Source: JAGBWK01 sp964544595 (GTDB lineage Bacteria > Bacteroidota > Bacteroidia > Bacteroidales > Muribaculaceae). Taken from it: 64,000 nt of DNA. The translations under genes were made by a program, and so were the position numbers. Every line of letters begins with the position of its first letter. Positions within the stretch are counted from its first letter, which is position 1. Below are positions 59,428 through 64,000 of this stretch, one piece after another. Location: positions 19,808-83,807 of the forward strand of contig CAZJBM010000007.1 in the NCBI GenBank assembly GCA_964544595.1. Direction: 5' to 3'. Under the pieces are notes generated by a model that was given only the letters and a program-made list of their open reading frames with translations, did no database searches and was not told the origin of the DNA.

Positions 59428-60351
59428 TTATTGCCGGGCGCTTGACGCGAGGGAGATGAAGCTGGCGATTCGCGCGCGATAGGCGTCCTCGTCGTAAAGG
59501 TTCTCGACGTAATATTGCGGGATATGGCTGAAGCCGAATTTCGCGCCGAGTATGGCACACGCTATCGCCGCATTGGTGTCGGCATCGCCCCCCTCGTTGA
59601 CCACGGCCAACAATCCGTCGGCCAACGACGGCGAGTGCCAGTAGCACCACAATGCCGCCGCGAGGGTGCGCAGCGTGTATCCGATCGAGCTTGGCTCGTC
59701 CAAATCAAGTGCCGAAATATCGTCGCTGCGATATGCCAGGTCGATCCATTCGACAATTCTCTCATCGTATTTCAGGGCTAAGGCTTTAATGTCGTCGTAG
59801 GTCAGCTCGCGGTCGTTCCACACAAGATTGTGGATAATCAGCGAGGCGATGACGCATGAGCCTACGCATCGAGGGTCGTGGTGGGTGACTTTACAGGCCG
59901 CGACGGCGTTGTTCTCAACGTTGTCGGGCATCAATCCTATCACCGAAGTCCTCATTATGCCGCCGTTGGGGGCAGCCTCTCAGCCAGATAGATTCCAGTA
60001 ATCGTATGCCGCCTGAAAAGGATTGTCGAGGAAATCGCGGTGACGTATGACCTGATATACCAGGTTACCGCAACCGCGGCCATCGGTTTCAAGCCAATGT
60101 TGAAGCCTGCGCGCGAGACTGGCGGAAGTGACGCGGCCGTTTTCGCTCAGCTCGTCCAATATGCAGAGCATTTGGTTAGTGTCGTCATCATCCCATACCC
60201 CTTTATCGTCAGGATATGAGGATATGCCGTCGGGGTAGATGTCATATACCTCTCTTTTTGATCTGAACTCGGATAATAATCCAAGCGCGTTGCCGATAAC
60301 CTGCCCGTACAGGCAGCCCAGCATTTTATCTTCTGTCTTGCTGCGGTTCAT
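59428..60351 (-). pseudogene. ADP-ribosylglycohydrolase family gene interrupted by one in-frame TGA
   Basis: The reading frame is continuous for 308 codons apart from a TGA at 59980-59982. The first part (123 residues, MLGCLYGQVIGNALG, GVWDDDDTNQM) carries the first metal-binding DDDDT. Past the stop the same frame continues EAAPNGGIMRTSVIGLMPD and later GGDADTNAAIACAILGAKFG, the second metal motif. Family members read SGRxxAPNGxxMRT here, so CGA to TGA would explain the stop. The enzyme would remove ADP-ribose from proteins or other targets. Start ATG at 60351 has a good TAAAGGAG site. It could be a real loss, a sequencing error or a strain polymorphism. Confidence 0.8.
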
Positions 60352-60397
60352 TCTCCTTTAGGTTGTTGGTTGCAGAGTTCTGAGTTTATGGTGCGCA

Positions 60398-61147
60398 TTA
60401 GAATTCAAGCCGGAAGCCCCGCTGCTTGAGCTCTTTGTATTTGTCGAGATTAAACCTGAAGAGATTGGCTTCGCGTTTAGGCGTGGGCCACACGGTCTCG
60501 TCTAATTGAGTAAGAATATCGAGATGCAGCATCTTTTTGGCGAAGTTGCGGCGGTCGAACCGCACATCGAGGATCGACTCATACAGTGTCTGCAATTCTT
60601 TGAGAGTGAACTTCTCAGGGAGCAGATCATAGCCTATAGGGTGAAAATGAATACGTTCGCGCAGTCGGCCGAGAGCGTCGCGGAGTATCATGTCGTGGTC
60701 GAATGCGAGTTGAGGCACGCTGTCGATAGCGAACCACCGGGCGTCGGCCGCGTCGTCTCCGCCCTTTACCTCCTGCAGTTTCACAAGGGCTAAGAAGGCG
60801 ATGGTTATGACTCTCTCGCGCGGGTCGCGGCCAGGGTCGGTGTAGGCGTGAAACTGCTCGATGTAGGCCGAGTCGAGGCCGGTTTCCTCTTTCAATTCGC
60901 GCAGAGCTCCCTGCTCGGCTGTCTCGTCGGGGTTTAAAAAGCCGCCCGGCAAAGCCCACTTGCCTTTATGCGGCTCGATGCCGCGCTCGATTAAAAGTAT
61001 TTTCAATTTCTCGCCGTCAAAACCGAATATCGCGCAGTCGGTAGTGACTGCCGGGTGAGGATATTTGTAGCAATACTTCTTATCGTCTGAGTCGACGCTA
61101 CGCGCCGTTTTAGCTCCTGAATCGAGGCTGATTTTTTGTTGTCCCAT
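60398..61147 (-). CDS. Nudix domain-winged helix regulator (NrtR family)
   Basis: The 249-residue protein has a Nudix domain (about 30-160) with an intact box GGFLNPDETAEQGALRELKEETGL (GX5EX7REUXEEXGU). It then has the NrtR winged-helix tail (FTLKELQTLYESILDVRFDRRNFAKKMLHLDIL). NrtR-family proteins are repressors that answer to ADP-ribose or, in some Bacteroidota, sugars. The complete box suggests it can also hydrolyse a nucleoside diphosphate derivative. The ADP-ribosylglycohydrolase gene follows 46 bases downstream, which favours ADP-ribose as ligand. Two palindromes flank its promoter. Confidence 0.85.
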   Translation of the reverse strand: MGQQKISLDSGAKTARSVDSDDKKYCYKYPHPAVTTDCAIFGFDGEKLKILLIERGIEPHKGKWALPGGFLNPDETAEQGALRELKEETGLDSAYIEQFHAYTDPGRDPRERVITIAFLALVKLQEVKGGDDAADARWFAIDSVPQLAFDHDMILRDALGRLRERIHFHPIGYDLLPEKFTLKELQTLYESILDVRFDRRNFAKKMLHLDILTQLDETVWPTPKREANLFRFNLDKYKELKQRGFRLEF

Positions 61148-61153
61148 ATTCTT

Positions 61154-61168
61154 GTGTAATGTTTACAC
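61154..61168. promoter_or_regulatory. operator-like palindrome over the transcription start
   Basis: GTGTAA-TGT-TTACAC is a perfect 6-3-6 palindrome, just downstream of the -7 box, so binding there should block transcription. It is the form expected for NrtR-type operators. Confidence 0.65.
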
Positions 61169-61170
61169 CG

Positions 61171-61201
61171 CAAAGATACGCCAAAGTTTCCAGGCGGCAA
61201 A
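61171..61201 (-). promoter_or_regulatory. promoter of the Nudix/NrtR regulator
   Basis: Minus strand: TTTG (61201-61198), 19-base spacer, TATCTTTG (61178-61171), followed within 25 bases by the ATG. Confidence 0.82.
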
Positions 61202-61207
61202 ATATTT

Positions 61208-61226
61208 TTGTGTAAAATTTACGCAA
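61208..61226. promoter_or_regulatory. second operator-like palindrome upstream of the promoter
   Basis: TTGTGTAAA-A-TTTACGCAA: 9-base half-sites differ at one position. Its centre is 56 bases from that of the first site, which would suit looping or cooperative binding. Confidence 0.6.
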
Positions 61227-61279
61227 GAATTGAATTTAGTGATAGTTTTCGGAACTTAATTAAATTGTAGATTAATGTA

Positions 61280-61921
61280 TCAAAGGTTGTAAAAGCGGGC
61301 GAGATTGGCTTCGCATATCTTGGCCACATGGTCGGGCGACTGGCCGCGCGCTTTGGCCACGGCGGCTATTACGTCGGGGAGGGTGTTGTCGTCGTCCATG
61401 TCGGTTTCAACGAGCAGCAGATTGTCGGGAATTATGGCTACCGACTCAGGGTTGAATCTCCTGCCTACTGATATGTATATCCCCGCGGAGGCCAGCTGAT
61501 TGGCCACTTCGGGGCGACCGCGGAAGCCATGTACAGCCCAAGGGGCAGAGGGGCGGAACTTTGAGAAAAGCTCAAGCAGCAGGTCGTGGCGACGCACGAT
61601 ATGAAATACGACCGGCAATCCGAGTGGCACGGCATATTTCAGCTGCGTTTCGAGCAGGAATAGCTGACGCTCTAATGACGCCCCTCTCAGAGGGTCGATG
61701 CCGACTTCGCCGAGCGCCACGACGCGCTTGTCGTTGAGGGCGGTCGAAAGGTGGCCGAATTCGGCTAATTGCTCGTTTTCTGAGTCCCAAGGGTGAATTC
61801 CGACTGTTAAGAGCTGTTGATCGTTAGTAGGTATATAGTCAATGTAGGCCGATAAGCTTATATTGATTATCCGCGAGTCGGAGTTGTGAGAATGGAAGTT
61901 GATCAGCTTAGACTTTGTCAC
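61280..61921 (-). CDS. TatD family metal-dependent hydrolase
   Basis: The 213-residue cytoplasmic protein is a compact TatD-like amidohydrolase. The N-terminal metal site is NFHSHNSD (about 8-15). VGIHPWDSEN and VALGEVGIDPLRG are family blocks (the Glu ligand), PVVFHIVRRHDLLLELF has the third histidine, VHGFRGRPE the fourth, and LLVETDMDDD the final aspartate. TatD proteins are DNases or have unknown substrates. It starts with GTG at 61921, as no in-frame ATG lies in range. It is shorter than E. coli TatD (260). Confidence 0.8.
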   Translation of the reverse strand: MTKSKLINFHSHNSDSRIINISLSAYIDYIPTNDQQLLTVGIHPWDSENEQLAEFGHLSTALNDKRVVALGEVGIDPLRGASLERQLFLLETQLKYAVPLGLPVVFHIVRRHDLLLELFSKFRPSAPWAVHGFRGRPEVANQLASAGIYISVGRRFNPESVAIIPDNLLLVETDMDDDNTLPDVIAAVAKARGQSPDHVAKICEANLARFYNL

Positions 61922-61972
61922 TTGATTGCGAGTGTAAAAATTAGGTGATAATAAATATCGGTATTCGGTATT

Positions 61973-62215
61973 CTATGGCACAGGGTCGTATCCCGAGCCT
62001 CCCCAGGGGTGGCAGCGGCATATCCTCTTTACGGCGAGCCACAAGCCCTTGGCCGGACCGTGCTTGCGGAGCGCCTCGATAGCGTATTGCGAGCACGTCG
62101 GGGTATATCGGCAAGCGGCGGGGAGCATCGGGGATATGCACAGCTGATAAAATCTCACGAGCAGTATCATCAGGCGGCTCGCCGCCGCGGCGAGGGGAGA
62201 GAAGATTTTATTCAT
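61973..62215 (-). CDS. yidD: membrane protein insertion efficiency factor YidD
   Basis: The 80-residue protein has the family pattern RFYQLCISPMLPAACRYTPTCSQYAIEAL (about 22-50) and RICRCHPWGGSGYDPVP at the end, with the conserved cysteines. It supports YidC-mediated insertion of membrane proteins. It overlaps the rnpA stop by four bases (ATGA), the classical rnpA-yidD order. Confidence 0.93.
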   Translation of the reverse strand: MNKIFSPLAAAASRLMILLVRFYQLCISPMLPAACRYTPTCSQYAIEALRKHGPAKGLWLAVKRICRCHPWGGSGYDPVP

Positions 62216-62589
62216 TTGATATCGTGGATGCGGCTGAGAAGTTTTTTCATGGCCGACTCCACTCGGCGGTAGTCGCGCTCCCGGTCGGCGATGTAGACAA
62301 ACACTATATCCTTATGGGAGCAATTGCCGGGCAGCCCGTCGTAGGCCGAATGATTGAGGCGATATGCTTCGCGGACACGGCGGCGCATCCTCACCCTGTC
62401 TACCGCATGGCGCAGCTTTTTCTTCGGCACCGAGACGAGAAAGCGGGAGCACTCGGCCGAATCCGACTCTTTCCAGACGGCCCGCAGCGGGTAGGCAAGA
62501 GCCGAGAGAGACGCGCGGTCGGCGAATATCGAATCTATGCGCTTCTCGCCGCAGAGTTTGTTCTGTTTGCCGAGTGGAAATTGCTTCAT
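62212..62589 (-). CDS. rnpA: ribonuclease P protein component
   Basis: The 125-residue basic protein helps RNase P mature tRNA 5' ends. The family block RHAVDRVRMRRRVREAYRLN (about 65-84; the RNR-type motif) is present. I used the ATG at 62589 (MKQFPLGKQNKLCGEKRID). A -7 box TATCTTTG (minus, 62612-62605) lies 15 bases upstream. No rpmH lies directly upstream; the plus-strand slyD gene does, across a short intergenic gap. Confidence 0.9.
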   Translation of the reverse strand: MKQFPLGKQNKLCGEKRIDSIFADRASLSALAYPLRAVWKESDSAECSRFLVSVPKKKLRHAVDRVRMRRRVREAYRLNHSAYDGLPGNCSHKDIVFVYIADRERDYRRVESAMKKLLSRIHDIK

Positions 62590-62744
62590 GGCATGATTTT
62601 TCGGCAAAGATAAAAAACTTGTCTATTTTTACGCGAAATTGTTGCATGATTGTATTAAGTCGTAAAATTTTGTGATAATAATCGAGGCGAATAGACTTCA
62701 GATTGCCGTTGTCGCGCCCCTAAGTGGCGGTGGCATAACTTTTT

Positions 62745-62760
62745 TGGCACTGTTTTTGTT
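62745..62760 (+). promoter_or_regulatory. sigma-54-like promoter of slyD
   Basis: TGGCAC-TGTTT-TTGTT: GG at 62746-62747 and TTG ending at 62758 keep the -24/-12 spacing of sigma-54 promoters (TGGCAC-N5-TTGC), with T at the last C. It lies about 46 bases before the ATG. No housekeeping box is seen there. Confidence 0.5.
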
Positions 62761-62805
62761 GTAACAATAGAGTTATCAGAAACTCATCAAAAATACTTAT
62801 TATAT

Positions 62806-63381
62806 ATGGAAAAGATTCAACCAGGAAAATTCGTGGAAATTATCTACGACCTTTATCAAGTTAACGACGACAAGACCGAGAAGCTCGTCCACCAGAGCGA
62901 CCCATCAGATCCCGAGCGTTTCGTGTTTGGCGTGACTAAGGGTATGATCGTGCCGCTGGAGAAAGCTCTCGAAAATCTCTCTCAGGGCGACGCGTTCAAT
63001 GTCAGCGCGACAGCCGAAGAGGCTTTCGGCCCCTACGACCCCGAGCAGATTGTAACCCTCGAGAAGGATTTGTTTGAGGTTAACGGCAAGTTTGACGCCG
63101 AGATGGTCAAAGCGGGCAAATACGTGCCTATGATGACTGCCGACGGCTATCGTATCAACGGCCTCGTGAAAGAGGTGACCGACAAAGAGGTGGTTATGGA
63201 CTTCAATCATCCGCTTGCAGGTAAAAACGTCCGCTTCGACGGCAAGGTGACCCTCGTCAGAGAAGCCACTCCCGAGGAATTGCACCCCGCTTGTGGCTGC
63301 GGTTGCGGCGATGCTGGCGGGAACTGCGGTGACGGCCAGGGCTCTTGTGGCCAAGGCGGTTGTTGCGGCGGGTGCCAGTAA
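62806..63381 (+). CDS. slyD: SlyD-type FKBP peptidyl-prolyl isomerase with metal-binding tail
   Basis: The 191-residue cytoplasmic isomerase/chaperone has the FKBP core (RFVFGVTKGMIVPLEKALENLSQGD) and the IF chaperone insert (about 68-130, EEAFGPYDPEQIVTLEKDLFE). The rest of the FKBP fold is DFNHPLAGKNVRFDGKVTLV. The last 30 residues are rich in Cys and Gly (CGCGCGDAGGNCGDGQGSCG), like the nickel-binding tail of SlyD, but with Cys rather than His. Only the isomerase fold is well supported; metal specificity is inference. Confidence 0.9.
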   Translation: MEKIQPGKFVEIIYDLYQVNDDKTEKLVHQSDPSDPERFVFGVTKGMIVPLEKALENLSQGDAFNVSATAEEAFGPYDPEQIVTLEKDLFEVNGKFDAEMVKAGKYVPMMTADGYRINGLVKEVTDKEVVMDFNHPLAGKNVRFDGKVTLVREATPEELHPACGCGCGDAGGNCGDGQGSCGQGGCCGGCQ

Positions 63382-63403
63382 TCAGCCTACAATAGAATAA
63401 ACT

Positions 63404-63444
63404 AAGAGGCCGCGTCAAGATCCAAGATTTCGACGCGGCCTCTT
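63404..63444 (+). terminator. slyD terminator
   Basis: AAGAGGCCGCGTC (63404-63416) and GACGCGGCCTCTT (63432-63444), then TCTGG: a perfect 13-bp stem 22 bases after the stop. Confidence 0.9.
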
Positions 63445-63460
63445 TCTGGTTTGTTATTAG

Positions 63461-64000
63461 AGCCTGTGCCATAAAATCTGTTAAAGCTGAGGCGGTCAGC
63501 CATTGAGCAGAGTTGTTCGTGTGATGAGGGAGTGTACTCGACGTACACGACTGAAGAACACGGACGAATATGCCAATGGATGGCCGGGGCGATGGTAATT
63601 ACCACCTTCCTCTGTCTAACGCTGACATGTTGAAACGCGGAGCTTTGGCGAAGCTAAATATGCTTTGGCAGAATCATCATGAAGGCCAGCTTCGCCATCG
63701 CTGTCGCCGTGGTGAGCAGCTGCTCGCAGTTGCGGCATAATCGGCGGAAACGATCAAGCCAAGCAATCGTGCGCTCGACAACCCGGCGACCCTTCAGGGG
63801 GATGAACTCCGACGTGCCGAAATTGGATTTAACGCACTGCATATCAATTGCCATGGCTTGCTTTGCGACCTCGATCAGTTTACCTCTGTAGCCGTTGTCG
63901 GCTTTGATTGTCTCGATGTAAGGATGTCGGGCGCCGATGCTGCCAATATGTCGCTTAATCCCTTTAATGCGTGCCGCTGCGCGGAAAATTACCTCCGTTT
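63461..64000 (-). mobile_element. IS5-type insertion sequence, truncated by window edge
   Basis: The transposase gene and about 190 bases of its 3' flank are inside the window; the element continues beyond 64000. A candidate terminal repeat begins AGAGCCTGTGCC at 63461. The other end and the target duplication cannot be seen. The stretch 63461-63653 shows no further gene. Confidence 0.65.
63654..64000 (-). CDS. IS5-family transposase, C-terminal part
   Basis: About 115 residues are visible and the start lies outside the window. The frame reads IKRHIGSIGARHPYIETIKADNGYRGKLIEVAKQAM, which holds the IS5 ADxGY (second aspartate). It then has FIPLKGRRVVERTIAWLDRFRRLCRNCEQLL, the RRxVERTxAWLxRxRRL block with the catalytic glutamate. 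The visible part has no stop before TAG at 63654, so it may be functional. It lies on the minus strand, convergent with slyD. Confidence 0.85.
   Translation of the reverse strand, partial: TEVIFRAAARIKGIKRHIGSIGARHPYIETIKADNGYRGKLIEVAKQAMAIDMQCVKSNFGTSEFIPLKGRRVVERTIAWLDRFRRLCRNCEQLLTTATAMAKLAFMMILPKHI

Noticed and set aside
59980..59982. Selenocysteine codon in the ADP-ribosylglycohydrolase
   Set aside because: The family has Arg at this spot and no SECIS-like hairpin is evident just downstream; a nonsense change is simpler.
61154..61226. Palindromes as a transcription terminator
   Set aside because: Their arms are short, AT-rich and flank the promoter rather than follow a gene.

Overview
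The window looks like a chromosome segment of a gut Bacteroidales bacterium, most likely of the Muribaculaceae/Bacteroides-Prevotella type. Four things point there: promoters of the Bacteroidota form TTTG-N19-20-TAnnTTTG, type IX secretion (a PorZ homologue and several exported proteins with C-terminal sorting domains), DUF4834/DUF4919/DUF3467 family proteins, and a SusR-like membrane regulator beside a polysaccharide lyase. Codon use is GC-rich in the conserved parts and visibly more AT-rich from about 26 to 33 kb. Assignments come from reading the sequence; no database search was run.

Layout. 0-6 kb: a Cu/Zn efflux permease with a downstream AraC regulator (cut by the window edge), an exported alkaline phosphatase, and a three-gene unit of a DUF4919 protein, a kinase-like protein with a degenerate catalytic loop, and a GNAT protein. 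6-20 kb, minus strand: acyltransferase, PorZ, RdgB, then the unit nadA-leuS-yfhO-glgB-small exported protein. 19.9-20.5 kb is an AT-rich gap with DnaA-box-like motifs. 20.5-25.5 kb: a one-component membrane AraC regulator convergent with a pectate lyase. 25.9-33.3 kb: an accessory region that starts at tRNA-Lys(CTT). It holds REP-like palindromic repeats, a RAYT transposase, a candidate structured RNA, a BspA-type leucine-rich-repeat protein broken by an assembly gap, and several unknown proteins.

33.4-44.5 kb, minus strand: AlkD, a POT transporter, two large type IX cargo proteins (choice-of-anchor J and GH3), PurC and PhoH. 44.7-46.3 kb: small exported proteins, an XRE regulator and a second candidate RNA with its own promoter and terminator. 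46.5-49.4 kb: phosphatidylethanolamine synthesis (psd, pssA), a DUF4834 protein and phosphofructokinase. 49.5-55.9 kb: an amino-acid permease, a Dlt-like set (adenylating enzyme, MBOAT acyltransferase, SGNH protein) and an exported decarboxylase-cupin fusion. 56-64 kb: carboxy(nor)spermidine dehydrogenase, CysS, DUF3467, an ADP-ribosylglycohydrolase stopped by one in-frame TGA, a Nudix/NrtR regulator with palindromic operators, TatD, YidD-RnpA, SlyD, and an IS5-type insertion sequence that runs off the end.

The points most worth following are the Nudix/NrtR-ADP-ribosylglycohydrolase operon, the two candidate RNAs, the RAYT/REP system anchored at tRNA-Lys, the Dlt-like cluster in a Gram-negative, and the possible origin-like DnaA-box cluster.
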